Assembly (NCBI GenBank): GCA_963798865.1 | Contig: CAWCVZ010000022.1 | Location: 124,001 to 188,000, forward strand | Direction: 5' to 3' | Length of the DNA stretch: 64,000 nt | From: RBG-16-34-14 sp963798865 | GTDB lineage: Bacteria > Bacteroidota > Ignavibacteria > Ignavibacteriales > Ignavibacteriaceae | In this document: in pieces, positions 17,908-26,788 of the stretch | How positions within the stretch are numbered: the stretch's first letter is position 1 | Layout of the letters: each line of letters starts with the position of its first letter | Program-made: the position numbers and the translations under genes | Notes under the pieces: model-generated | What the model was told of the DNA's origin: nothing | Database searches by the model: none | The model's input: the letters and a program-made list of their open reading frames with translations, nothing else

Positions 17908-20118
17908 TCATGTCAAATTAAATCTGTCAAGATTCATTACTTTATTCCAGGCTGCAACAAAGTCCTTCACGAACTTCTCTTTAGAATCTTCGCATCCATA
18001 AACTTCAGCGAGGGCACGAAGCTCTGAGTTAGAACCAAAGATAAGATCGACTCGTGTACCGGACCATTTAACTTTACCTGTTTTACGATCACGTCCTTCA
18101 AAAACATCTTCAGCTTCAGAAGTTTTCTTCCACTCCGTTCCCGGGTCAAGCAGGTTTACGAAGAAGTCATTTGTAAGTTTTCCCGGACGCTTAGTGAAAA
18201 CGCCATGTTTCGATCCATTAAAGTTTGTCTTAAGTACGCGCAAACCGCCAATGAGTACAGTCATCTCAGGTGCAGTTAATGTTAACAATTGTGCACGGTC
18301 AACTAGCATTTCCTCTGCAGTTGTCATGTATTTAGTCTTAAGGTAGTTTCGGAATCCGTCAGCAAGTGGTTCGAGAACTTCAAATGATTCAACATCGGTT
18401 TGCTCTTGCAGCGCATCGTTGCGCCCTGGTGTGAAGGGCACTTTTACATTATAACCTGCATTTTCTGCTGCCTTCTCAACTCCTGCACATCCACCCAAAA
18501 CGATCAGGTCGGCGAGAGAAACCTTTTTATTTCCAGACTGAGCGTTGTTAAATTCTTTTTGGATACCTTTAAGCTTCTTCAACACTTTTGCAAGCTGAAC
18601 CGGGTTGTTAACTTCCCAATCCTTCTGAGGTGCAAGCTGAATGCGAGCCCCATTCGCGCCTCCGCGTTTATCAGAGCCTCGGAAAGTTGAAGCTGAAGCC
18701 CATGCAGTAGATACTAATTGAGAAACGGATAAACCTGAATCAAGTATCTTACTCTTCAGTGAAGCAATATCTTTATTATTAATAAGTTTATGTTTAGTAA
18801 CCGGGATAGGGTCTTGCCAGATCAACTCTTCCTCAGGCACTTCAGGCCCCAGGTAGCGCGCAATTGGACCCATATCGCGATGTGTAAGTTTGAACCACGC
18901 ACGAGCAAATGCATCAGCAAACTCATCAGGATTCTCATAGAATCGTCTTGAAATTTTTTCATAAGACGGATCGAATCTCAAAGAGAGGTCAGTAGTAAGC
19001 ATAGTCGGCAAGTGTTTCTTTGATGGATCGGCAGCATCCGGAATTGTATTGGAAGCATTCTTTGCAACCCATTGTTTAGCCCCAGCCGGACTTTTTGTAA
19101 GTTCCCATTCGTAACCAAAAAGGTTCTCAAAAAAGTTGTTGCCCCACTTGGTTGGAGTTGTTGTCCAAGTCACTTCAGGACCGCCACCAATTGTGTCCCC
19201 ACCTTTACCGGTGCCAAAGCTGCTTCTCCAGCCGAGACCTTGTTCCTCAATGCCAGCGGCAGCCGGTTCAGGACCAACATATTTAACCGGTTCAGCGGCG
19301 CCATGTGCTTTACCAAAAGTGTGACCGCCTGCAATCAATGCAACGGTTTCGTAGTCATTCATTGCCATTCGACGGAAAGTTTCACGAATGTCTTTAGCCG
19401 CTGCAAGCGGATCAGGATTTCCATTCGGACCTTCAGGGTTCACGTAGATCAATCCCATTTGAACTGCAGCTAGTGGATTCTCAAGATCACGGTCACCACT
19501 GTAACGCTTATCTCCAAGCCATTCTCCTTCCGAACCCCAATAGATGTCTTCTAAAGGTTCCCAAATATCTTCACGTCCGCCTCCAAAGCCGAAAGTCTTG
19601 AAGCCCATAGATTCAAGGGCACAGTTGCCCGCAAGTATCATCAGGTCTGCCCATGAAATTTTCTTTCCGTATTTCTGTTTTATCGGCCAGAGTAACCGGC
19701 GTGCTTTGTCGAGGTTCACATTGTCAGGCCAGCTGTTGAGTGGTTCAAAACGTTGCGCGCCGGTGCCACCACCGCCTCGTCCGTCATTTATGCGGTAAGT
19801 TCCTGCGCTGTGCCATGCCATACGTATGAAGAATGGTCCATAGTGACCAAAGTCTGCAGGCCACCAATCCTGAGAATCTGTCATTAGATCGAAAAGGTCT
19901 TTCTTAACAACGTTCAGATCGAGCTTTTTGAACTCGTCAGCATAGTTGAAATTCTCTCCCATTGGATTAGATTTAGAAGAGTGCTGGCGGAGGATGTTTA
20001 AATTCAATTTATTTGGCCACCAGTCACGGTTTGATGTACCGCCACCTGCGCTGTGCTTTACTGGGCACTTGCTTCCCTCGTTAACGTCATAAACTGATTT
20101 TTTTGGATCTTTTTCCAT
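17908..20118 (-). CDS. katG: Catalase-peroxidase
   Basis: 736 residues, full length for a bifunctional heme catalase-peroxidase that removes hydrogen peroxide. Distal site: Arg99, Trp102 and His103 (RMAWHSAGTYR). The Trp102-Tyr225-Met251 crosslink residues needed for catalase activity are all present (IYVNPEGP; FRRMAMNDYE). The proximal heme ligand is His266 in GGHTFGKAHGA. The C-terminal half is the usual degenerate duplicated domain. It is divergent from the GlxA-type regulator across 267 bp and followed by a strong terminator. No OxyR-type regulator is adjacent. G+C is somewhat above the surroundings. Confidence 0.97.
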   Translation of the reverse strand: MEKDPKKSVYDVNEGSKCPVKHSAGGGTSNRDWWPNKLNLNILRQHSSKSNPMGENFNYADEFKKLDLNVVKKDLFDLMTDSQDWWPADFGHYGPFFIRMAWHSAGTYRINDGRGGGGTGAQRFEPLNSWPDNVNLDKARRLLWPIKQKYGKKISWADLMILAGNCALESMGFKTFGFGGGREDIWEPLEDIYWGSEGEWLGDKRYSGDRDLENPLAAVQMGLIYVNPEGPNGNPDPLAAAKDIRETFRRMAMNDYETVALIAGGHTFGKAHGAAEPVKYVGPEPAAAGIEEQGLGWRSSFGTGKGGDTIGGGPEVTWTTTPTKWGNNFFENLFGYEWELTKSPAGAKQWVAKNASNTIPDAADPSKKHLPTMLTTDLSLRFDPSYEKISRRFYENPDEFADAFARAWFKLTHRDMGPIARYLGPEVPEEELIWQDPIPVTKHKLINNKDIASLKSKILDSGLSVSQLVSTAWASASTFRGSDKRGGANGARIQLAPQKDWEVNNPVQLAKVLKKLKGIQKEFNNAQSGNKKVSLADLIVLGGCAGVEKAAENAGYNVKVPFTPGRNDALQEQTDVESFEVLEPLADGFRNYLKTKYMTTAEEMLVDRAQLLTLTAPEMTVLIGGLRVLKTNFNGSKHGVFTKRPGKLTNDFFVNLLDPGTEWKKTSEAEDVFEGRDRKTGKVKWSGTRVDLIFGSNSELRALAEVYGCEDSKEKFVKDFVAAWNKVMNLDRFNLT

Positions 20119-20306
20119 TTTATCTCCCTCTGTTATAATATTATTTTTGAGTTAAAATTTTTGATAATCTTTTCATAAATCTTCAGCGGTCTGATAGTAT
20201 AATTTACAAAAATATTTTCGATACTTTTTATCAATAATTTATATTCAATTATAGATTTCATCTATGACTCCAACCAGCTCCGAAGTGAATCCTCCCTTGT
20301 AAATCT

Positions 20307-20334
20307 GACATTTTAAAGGGTTGAATGCGACATT
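20307..20334. promoter_or_regulatory. Candidate AraC/GlxA-type operator, copy 2
   Basis: GACATT occurs twice, 22 bp apart, around TTAAAGGGTTGAATGC. The TTAAAGGGTTG core is identical to the copy at 17595-17622, and the flanks differ only at a few bases. It lies in the katG/glxA divergent spacer, ending 51 bp before the regulator's ATG, a suitable place for autoregulation. Inference from position and pattern. Confidence 0.5.
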
Positions 20335-20385
20335 ACTTTTTTTTAGTATTGTGGCAAATATTCCAAACACAAATTTTAGAATAAA

Positions 20386-21360
20386 ATGAAACGGATTTCA
20401 ATTCTTGTAACCAAAGGGGCAATCCTGGGAAATATTGAAGGACCCCGCCAGGTTTTTACTGAAGTAAATCAACTACTTGCAAGTATGAATAAGTCACCTT
20501 TGTTTGAAGTCCAGCTTGCAGGACTATCTAATGAATCATTATTAAACGACGGCTTATATACAGTAGCAACAGACCAGATAAAAAATATTAAGAAAACAGA
20601 TTTAATTATTATCCCTGCAATGTATGGCAACTTAGAGAAAGCAATTAAAGATAATAAGGAATTTATTCCATGGATAGTAAAACAATATGAAGCTGGGACA
20701 GAAGTTGCAAGTCTTTGCCTCGGAGCTTTTTTACTGGCTTCCACAGGATTATTAAATGGAAGGAAGTGTGCTACTCATTGGTTGGCAGCAAATGAATTCA
20801 GAAAAATGTTTCCCGATGTTGACCTGGTTGAGGATAAAATTATTACAGATGAACAAGGAATTTATTCAAGCGGCGGAGCTTATTCTTCTTTGAACCTCAT
20901 CTTATATCTTGTGGAAAAATATGCAGGAAGAGATGCGGCTGTTTTTTGCTCTAAAGCATTTCAGATAGATATTCAGCGTGATAGTCAATCTCCCTTTATG
21001 ATATTTACAGGACAAAAAGAACACGAGGATGTACCAATAAAAAAAGCACAGGAATTTATTGAAACTAATTTCCAGAATAAAATAACTGTTGATCAATTAG
21101 CTTCAATGCTTGCATTAAGCAGAAGAAATCTTGAGCGCAGGTTTAAGAAAGCAACAGCAAATACTGTTGTTGAATATATTCAAAGGGTAAAAATAGAAGC
21201 TGCAAAATTAAGCTTTGAGGCTTCCAAAGAAAATGTTAATGAAGTCATGTATAATGTGGGATACCAGGATCCAAAAGCCTTTCGTAATACATTTAAACGA
21301 ATAACAGGTTTATCGCCTATTCAATACAGAAATAAATATCAGCGCGAAGTTCCGGCATAA
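20386..21360 (+). CDS. GlxA-family transcriptional regulator (DJ-1/PfpI plus AraC HTH)
   Basis: 324 residues. The N-terminal ~190 form a DJ-1/PfpI amidase-like domain: ISILVTKGAILGNIEGPRQVF, LIIIPAMYGNLEKAI and the nucleophile-elbow-like VASLCLGAFLLASTGLLNGR. The C-terminal ~100 are two AraC helix-turn-helix motifs, with ALSRRNLERRFKKATANTVVEYIQRVKIE and VGYQDPKAFRNTFKRITGLSPIQYR. Family members sense small molecules and act as activators. The gene is transcribed away from katG. A direct-repeat motif upstream is shared with the small-gene array promoter region, suggesting a regulon. Confidence 0.88.
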   Translation: MKRISILVTKGAILGNIEGPRQVFTEVNQLLASMNKSPLFEVQLAGLSNESLLNDGLYTVATDQIKNIKKTDLIIIPAMYGNLEKAIKDNKEFIPWIVKQYEAGTEVASLCLGAFLLASTGLLNGRKCATHWLAANEFRKMFPDVDLVEDKIITDEQGIYSSGGAYSSLNLILYLVEKYAGRDAAVFCSKAFQIDIQRDSQSPFMIFTGQKEHEDVPIKKAQEFIETNFQNKITVDQLASMLALSRRNLERRFKKATANTVVEYIQRVKIEAAKLSFEASKENVNEVMYNVGYQDPKAFRNTFKRITGLSPIQYRNKYQREVPA

Positions 21361-21391
21361 ATTATGATTTATCAACGGGAATTATTTCACC

Positions 21392-21850
21392 TTAAGAGAT
21401 GATATTTATTTTGGTTTTTACTGAACTTGCTATAAAACATTCTTCATGAGCGAGATGATGGAATTCATCTATTTGTGTTTGAGAAGGAATTTTGTCTCCG
21501 CTAAAAATTATTTTGGGTTTTAGATTTATTTCAGTCATTGCCATTTTTCCCCTACCGTTTTTTGAAAGTATTCCCTCAGCGCTATCTTCATAACTTTCTA
21601 CAATATATTTTTTACTTGCAGCGATTGGCAAAAATGACAGCATATGACAGCAAGAAATTGCAGCCAGGAAAGCTTCTTCCGGATCAATTGCTGATTCATC
21701 GGACAGTGGGACTGGGACAATGTGTGGCGATGAAGATGCCCTGATTTCAATTCCGCAATCAAAAATCCATTTATGGGCTCTACTGTATTTTTTATCAATA
21801 AAGATTTCATTAGACTTTTTCTGCCAAAGAATTTTTACATTATACAACAT
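21392..21850 (-). CDS. OsmC/Ohr-family protein
   Basis: 152 residues. The two redox cysteines of the family are visible, in AAISCCHMLSFL and in HEECFIASS. RAHKWIFDCGIEIRASSSPHIVP and IDPEEAFLAAISC are typical of the OsmC branch, which reduces organic hydroperoxides. Its position beside katG and the GlxA-type regulator supports a peroxide-defence role. It is convergent with the regulator gene (32-bp gap). Confidence 0.85.
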   Translation of the reverse strand: MLYNVKILWQKKSNEIFIDKKYSRAHKWIFDCGIEIRASSSPHIVPVPLSDESAIDPEEAFLAAISCCHMLSFLPIAASKKYIVESYEDSAEGILSKNGRGKMAMTEINLKPKIIFSGDKIPSQTQIDEFHHLAHEECFIASSVKTKINIIS

Positions 21851-21895
21851 TATTCTATTTCACCTGTAAAAAAGATTGTAAAACATTAATTTATT

Positions 21896-22198
21896 TTAAT
21901 AATTATACTTACTTATATAAACCGGAAGGTTAATATTATTCTTTAACTCCGGATCTCTATCTGCCTGACCGGGAATTGTTATTAATTGTAAAACCCCTGC
22001 CCGGATATTTAAATCCATATCTTCCTTATCATCAATTGGTATCCCCTCTCTGATTTTTGCTGAAGCTTCACTAATCACAAACGAAAAAACCGTTGTAGCA
22101 AATAATTCTTTTTCACTCGGTTTTCTTTCATCATTCCATCGTCAGGGAAGAATATGTTCAGTAATAATTTTTAAAGCATTTGTTTTTTCAGCATGAAA
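21896..22198 (-). pseudogene. Pyridoxamine-phosphate-oxidase-like protein, 3' remnant with nonsense codon
   Basis: Only the C-terminal ~100 codons remain: AEKTNALKIITEHILP, a stop, then RWNDERKPSEKELFATT, VISEASAKIREG and AGVLQLITIPGQADRDPEL. EASAKIR and the GRW...PSEKEL pattern belong to FMN-binding split-barrel proteins related to pyridoxamine 5'-phosphate oxidase. A TGA at 22142-22144 replaces the expected Gly codon before RW, and the frame closes immediately upstream. About 120 N-terminal residues are missing. A 60-residue open stretch persists after the stop. Confidence 0.72.
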
Positions 22199-22288
22199 CC
22201 TGATTTAACACGCTCAATAGTTAGTTGTATTGTAGCAATCCTGTTAGGGTTTTTAGCAGTAAGCTTAAAAAATTCACCAGTTAAATAA
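22193..22288 (+). CDS. Possible 31-residue single-helix peptide
   Basis: ATG 22193 opens MKPDLTRSIVSCIVAILLGF followed by LAVSLKNSPVK. It has one good hydrophobic helix with a basic flank. There is no clear ribosome site, and it overlaps the end of a pseudogene on the other strand, so it may be chance or the head of a lost membrane gene. Low confidence. Confidence 0.25.
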   Translation: MKPDLTRSIVSCIVAILLGFLAVSLKNSPVK

Positions 22289-22305
22289 ATTCATTAGAAA
22301 AAACT

Positions 22306-23322
22306 TTAGGAAATTTTTCTTCCAATAACTTCTGCTATAGCTTTTATCTGTTTCATAAGGTCAATAAACTGATCAGGAAGTAATGATTGCGGACCATCTG
22401 ATAAAGCGTTTTCAGGATCGTTATGAACTTCAACCATTATTCCATCTGCACCAGCAGCTACCGCAGCCCTTGCCATTGGAATTACTTTATCTCTTAATCC
22501 TGTTGCATGAGAAGGATCGGCTATTACCGGCAAATGGCTTCTTTTATGTACTACCGGAATCGCTGAAATATCAAAAGTATTTCTTGTATAAGTTTCAAAA
22601 GTTCTTATTCCCCTTTCGCACAAAATTACACTAGTATTGCCGTTTGAAAGAATATATTCAGCTGACATTAACCAATCCTCTACAGTTGCAGAAAGTCCAC
22701 GTTTGAGCATTATTGGTTTGGTAACTTTACCAAGATCACGAAGTAGAGAAAAATTCTGCATGTTCCTGGCTCCAACCTGGAAAATATCAGTATATTGTTC
22801 TATCAGATCAATCTGACTGCTTTCCATAACTTCAGTAATAACTAATAAACCAAATTTATCAGCAGCACTCCGTAAAAGCTTAAGACCAGTTTCGCCTAAT
22901 CCCTGAAATGAATAAGGTGAAGTTCTAGGTTTGAAAGCTCCGCCACGCAAAACCTTAGCTCCAGCTTTGGAAACAATCTCAGCAAGAGTAAATATTTGTC
23001 CTTCATTTTCTACAGAGCAGGGACCTGCAATAACTACAACATCTGTATCACCTATTAAAACATCTCCCAGTTTTATGATTGTGTTATCTTTTTTAAAACT
23101 TCTGCTGGCGAGTTTAAATGGCTCTGTTATCCGGTAAACTTCTGCAACACCGTCAAGAATTTTAACTTTACGTATATCAAAATTTGGCTGTACGCCGATT
23201 GCACCCAGGATTATAGATTCAACTCCGGTTGATTTGTGTACAGCAAATCCAAAATCTTCGAGATGTTTGATTACATTTTCTAATTGTTTATCAGAAACGT
23301 TTTTCTCAAGAACAACAACCAC
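22306..23322 (-). CDS. aroF: 3-deoxy-7-phosphoheptulonate (DAHP) synthase, type I beta
   Basis: 338 residues. It condenses phosphoenolpyruvate with erythrose 4-phosphate, the first step of the shikimate pathway. An N-terminal ferredoxin-like domain of ~75 residues (EKNVSDKQLENVIKHLEDFG) precedes the TIM barrel. Active-site blocks are VIAGPCSVENEGQI, RGGAFKPRTSPYSFQG, EVGARNMQ-like QVGARNMQNF, and DPSHATG with its metal-binding residues. The start is GTG 23322 with GGAG nearby; no in-frame ATG fits. It lies 15 bp after the DUF1684 gene, and mutS is further upstream on the same strand. Confidence 0.93.
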   Translation of the reverse strand: MVVVLEKNVSDKQLENVIKHLEDFGFAVHKSTGVESIILGAIGVQPNFDIRKVKILDGVAEVYRITEPFKLASRSFKKDNTIIKLGDVLIGDTDVVVIAGPCSVENEGQIFTLAEIVSKAGAKVLRGGAFKPRTSPYSFQGLGETGLKLLRSAADKFGLLVITEVMESSQIDLIEQYTDIFQVGARNMQNFSLLRDLGKVTKPIMLKRGLSATVEDWLMSAEYILSNGNTSVILCERGIRTFETYTRNTFDISAIPVVHKRSHLPVIADPSHATGLRDKVIPMARAAVAAGADGIMVEVHNDPENALSDGPQSLLPDQFIDLMKQIKAIAEVIGRKIS

Positions 23323-23337
23323 GTTTTCGCTCCGTAA

Positions 23338-23958
23338 TTAATGAAATTTCTTTTCTCCCGCTTCTACAGCCAGGTTTAAATAATCGTCTTTAGTAGGAAT
23401 AGCACACGAATAATCCGGGCTGTAAGCACAATAAGGATTATATGCAAGGTTAAAATCTATTGTATAAACAAAATTCTTATCCGCATTTAATTCAAAATCA
23501 ATATATCTCCCAACTCCATAGGTTTCTTTTCCAGAAGTTTTATCTGTAAACCAGATGCTGAAATAATTTTCTCCGGCTTTTGAAATTCCTTCATAAACAT
23601 TTTCTTTAAATTCATTTCCTTTAAAATTGAATTTTATAAACCCATACCGTACGGCTTTTCTTTCCTCACCTTTTGTTCCATAAATGAGCACGGTATCCTT
23701 TGAATCATATTCAAATAACTTGCTTTTGAAAACAAACCCGGGATCAATTTTATAATATTTTAATGGTTCAAAATGAATTTTGCCTTTGTAATTAAATGGT
23801 GAATCAGAACTATTTTTCATGAAATCATTTTTTTCACTCCGAACTTTTTCTATCTCAGCTATATATTCTTTTTCCTCAGGTGTATAATTTTTGCAGGAAA
23901 TAACAATAAGAGAAAATAATAAAACAATAATCCTGAGAAATATTTTATTTGGAGCCAT
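23338..23958 (-). CDS. DUF1684 lipoprotein
   Basis: 206 residues with a lipoprotein signal: a hydrophobic stretch (IFLRIIVLLFSLIVIS) ending at Cys22. The body carries the DUF1684 hallmarks: RYGFIKFNFKGNEF, FSIWFTDKTSGKETYGVGRYIDFE, and the cysteine-containing end FNLAYNPYCAYSPDYSCAIP. DUF1684 proteins are common in Bacteroidetes and have no settled function. It is probably co-transcribed with aroF. Confidence 0.82.
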   Translation of the reverse strand: MAPNKIFLRIIVLLFSLIVISCKNYTPEEKEYIAEIEKVRSEKNDFMKNSSDSPFNYKGKIHFEPLKYYKIDPGFVFKSKLFEYDSKDTVLIYGTKGEERKAVRYGFIKFNFKGNEFKENVYEGISKAGENYFSIWFTDKTSGKETYGVGRYIDFELNADKNFVYTIDFNLAYNPYCAYSPDYSCAIPTKDDYLNLAVEAGEKKFH

Positions 23959-24027
23959 AGTATTTTTTAGTTGAGAACTTTAATTAGAAATCCAGACAGC
24001 TAATTTAATAATCTTTACAAAACTATT

Positions 24028-26640
24028 TTAAATTTTATTCTTCACTTTCGTTTTTAATTCATGCAATTTATTTAAAGCTTCAATTGGAGTAAGCTTATCA
24101 AGTTCAATATCTTCAAGCTCTCCTCTTAGTTTGTCATCCTGGAATTCAAACAGGCTTATCTGTTTTTCATTACCGGCTTTTAACCTCGAAAGTTTCTCTT
24201 TTCTTTCTTCATAGGGTGTCAATTCCTTGCTTTCAAGATTCTGCAAAACTTCTTTAGCTCTGTTAATAACAAACTGCGGAAGTCCAGCCATTTGCGCAAC
24301 CTGAATTCCATAACTATGGTCAGCACTGCCGGGATTTACTTTGTGAAGGAAAATTACTTTATCTCCATATTCTCTAACTTCAACTTTGTAATTTCTGATG
24401 CGTGGAAAAATTTCTGCCATTTCGTTTAATTCATGATAATGAGTTGCGAAAAGAGTTTTTGCATTAATATCAGGGTGTTCGTGAAGGAACTCTGTAATTG
24501 CCCATGCAATTGAAATTCCGTCAAACGTACTTGTACCTCGACCAATTTCATCAAGAAGTATAAGACTTCTTGAAGTGGCATTATTCAAAATGTTTGCAGC
24601 CTCCTGCATTTCAACCAGGAAAGTACTCTCACCGGTAGTAATATTGTCGCTCGCACCCACACGTGTAAAAATTCTATCAACCAAACCAATAACGCATTTC
24701 TTTGCAGGAACAAATGATCCAATTTGTGCAAGCAAAACAATCAATCCAACCTGCCGCAGGTAAACAGATTTACCAGCCATATTCGGACCGGTTAGAACAA
24801 TTATCTGATTCTTTTCTCCATCGAGATAACAATTATTCGGAGTGAATTTTTCTCCAGGCGGAAGTATTCTTTCAACAACCGGATGACGCCCTTCGGCTAT
24901 TTCAATCCTGTCATCTTCACTTAAATCAGGTTTAACATAATTATATTCTTCTGCAGATTCAGATAAGGATAAAAAGCAATCAAGCATAGCAATAAGTTTT
25001 GCATTTGTCTGAATTGTTTCTGCTTCTGCTGCAACAAATAATCTTATTTCGTTAAACAGTTCTGCTTCAAGCTCATAAATTTTTTCTTCAGCATTAAGGA
25101 TTTTATCTTCATAGTCTTTCAACTCAGGAGTGATATATCTTTCTGAATTTACAAGAGTTTGTTTACGGATATAGCTTGCAGGAACTTTTTCTTTATGTGC
25201 ATTGCTTATATCAATATAATAACCAAAAACTTTATTAAAACTAACTTTAAGGGAAGATATCCCGGTTTTTTCCCGTTCAGATTTCTGAAGATTTGCTATC
25301 CAGTCTTTTCCATGTAAGGAAATATCGCGCAATTCATCAAGTTCAATACTGAAACCGCTTCTGACAATTCCACCATCCATAATGCTAAGTGGCGGTGAAT
25401 CAATCAGCGCTAATTGAATTTTATCAACAAGTTTTTCTAAAGGATTTAGTTCTTCACCAAGATGATTAAGAGTTTTGATTTCCGATTTTATTAATAATTC
25501 TTTTATAACTGGAATTTTTCTTAACGAAGTTTTTATTGCAACTACTTCCCGCGGATTTGCTCTTCCGGTACAAACTCTTGAGATAAGTCTTTCAAGATCG
25601 CTTATTTCATTTAATTCTTTAAATAAATTTTTTCTTAAGTTTTTGTTTTTAAAAAGATCTTCAACGCTTTCCTGCCTTTTAATAATCGGTTCAAGTTTTC
25701 TTAATGGAGCAGATATCCATTTTTTAAGAAGCCTCGCACCCATCGCAGTTACAGTCTTATCTAATATTTCGATTAAAGAACCTTCCCTTCCGCCGCCATG
25801 TATAGAAAAAATTATTTCAAGATTCCTCTTCGTAGCAAAATCAAGTGTCATATAATCGGAGGGATTATACAGAGTGACATGATTTATATGGGTCAGGTTT
25901 GCTTTTTGAGTTTCCTGGAGATAATTAAGAACAGCTCCAGCAGAAATAATTCCTGTATTGAGATGTTCAATTCCAAAACCTTTAAGGTTCACAGTTTTAA
26001 ATTGCATTAACAATAATTCTTTTCCATAATCAAAATTAAAAATCCAGTCATCAAGCTTGGTTATTCTTAGATCCCTGTTAATCTTATGAATTACTTCCGA
26101 TAATTTATCTTTATCTCTCTTTTGAACCAGCACCTCCGAGGGATTTATTGTTTCTATCTGCGAAGTAATTTGATTATCCGGAACTTCATAGGTATAAAAT
26201 TCTCCAGTGGAAATATCGCAAAAAGAAATTCCGGCAGTTTCTTCTTTTATACAAACTGCCATTACATAATTATTTCTTTTATGATCGAGCAGCTTATCGG
26301 AAAGAGTAACTCCCGGTGTAACAACTTCAATAACTTCTCTTTTAACAATTCCTTTTGCAAACTTCGGGTTTTCAACCTGTTCGCAAACCGCAACCCTGAA
26401 GCCCGCCCTTACAAGCTTTGGCAGGTAATTATCAATAGCATGAAAAGGAAATCCAGCAAGAGGAACATCTTCAGCGGCACCATTTGCCCTTTTTGTTAAA
26501 GTTATTCCCAAAACTTTAGAAGCGGTTTTTGCGTCTTCGTCAAAGGTTTCAAAAAAATCACCAACCCTGAAAAGCAGAATTGTATCAGGATTCTGCTCTT
26601 TTATCTTATAATATTGCGTCATTAAAGGTGTTTGCTGCAT
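24028..26640 (-). CDS. mutS: DNA mismatch repair protein MutS
   Basis: 870 residues, full length. The mismatch-contact motif GDFFETF is near residue 28. The clamp and lever domains follow. The C-terminal ATPase has Walker A TGPNMAGKSVYL, Walker B LILLDEIGRGTSTFDG and the helix ending FATHYHELNEMA. The start ATG gives MQQTPLMTQYYKIKEQNPD, as in other bacteria. It recognises mismatches and recruits MutL, which is not in the window. It shares a divergent upstream region with the OmpA-family gene. Confidence 0.97.
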   Translation of the reverse strand: MQQTPLMTQYYKIKEQNPDTILLFRVGDFFETFDEDAKTASKVLGITLTKRANGAAEDVPLAGFPFHAIDNYLPKLVRAGFRVAVCEQVENPKFAKGIVKREVIEVVTPGVTLSDKLLDHKRNNYVMAVCIKEETAGISFCDISTGEFYTYEVPDNQITSQIETINPSEVLVQKRDKDKLSEVIHKINRDLRITKLDDWIFNFDYGKELLLMQFKTVNLKGFGIEHLNTGIISAGAVLNYLQETQKANLTHINHVTLYNPSDYMTLDFATKRNLEIIFSIHGGGREGSLIEILDKTVTAMGARLLKKWISAPLRKLEPIIKRQESVEDLFKNKNLRKNLFKELNEISDLERLISRVCTGRANPREVVAIKTSLRKIPVIKELLIKSEIKTLNHLGEELNPLEKLVDKIQLALIDSPPLSIMDGGIVRSGFSIELDELRDISLHGKDWIANLQKSEREKTGISSLKVSFNKVFGYYIDISNAHKEKVPASYIRKQTLVNSERYITPELKDYEDKILNAEEKIYELEAELFNEIRLFVAAEAETIQTNAKLIAMLDCFLSLSESAEEYNYVKPDLSEDDRIEIAEGRHPVVERILPPGEKFTPNNCYLDGEKNQIIVLTGPNMAGKSVYLRQVGLIVLLAQIGSFVPAKKCVIGLVDRIFTRVGASDNITTGESTFLVEMQEAANILNNATSRSLILLDEIGRGTSTFDGISIAWAITEFLHEHPDINAKTLFATHYHELNEMAEIFPRIRNYKVEVREYGDKVIFLHKVNPGSADHSYGIQVAQMAGLPQFVINRAKEVLQNLESKELTPYEERKEKLSRLKAGNEKQISLFEFQDDKLRGELEDIELDKLTPIEALNKLHELKTKVKNKI

Positions 26641-26788
26641 GGTTGTAAAGATACCTTAATGGCAAAATAATATCAATTCAATCAAAGATTATATAGTGAC
26701 TTTAAAAACTTTTCTCTTAACTTTACTGTTAAATTTTCCCCCTTTACGGTTTTAAATTCAAAAACACATTTAAACAAAGGGTATTTAT

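Noticed and set aside
19072..19473. 133-codon plus-strand frame inside katG
   Set aside because: Opposite-strand shadow of a highly conserved gene with biased codons.
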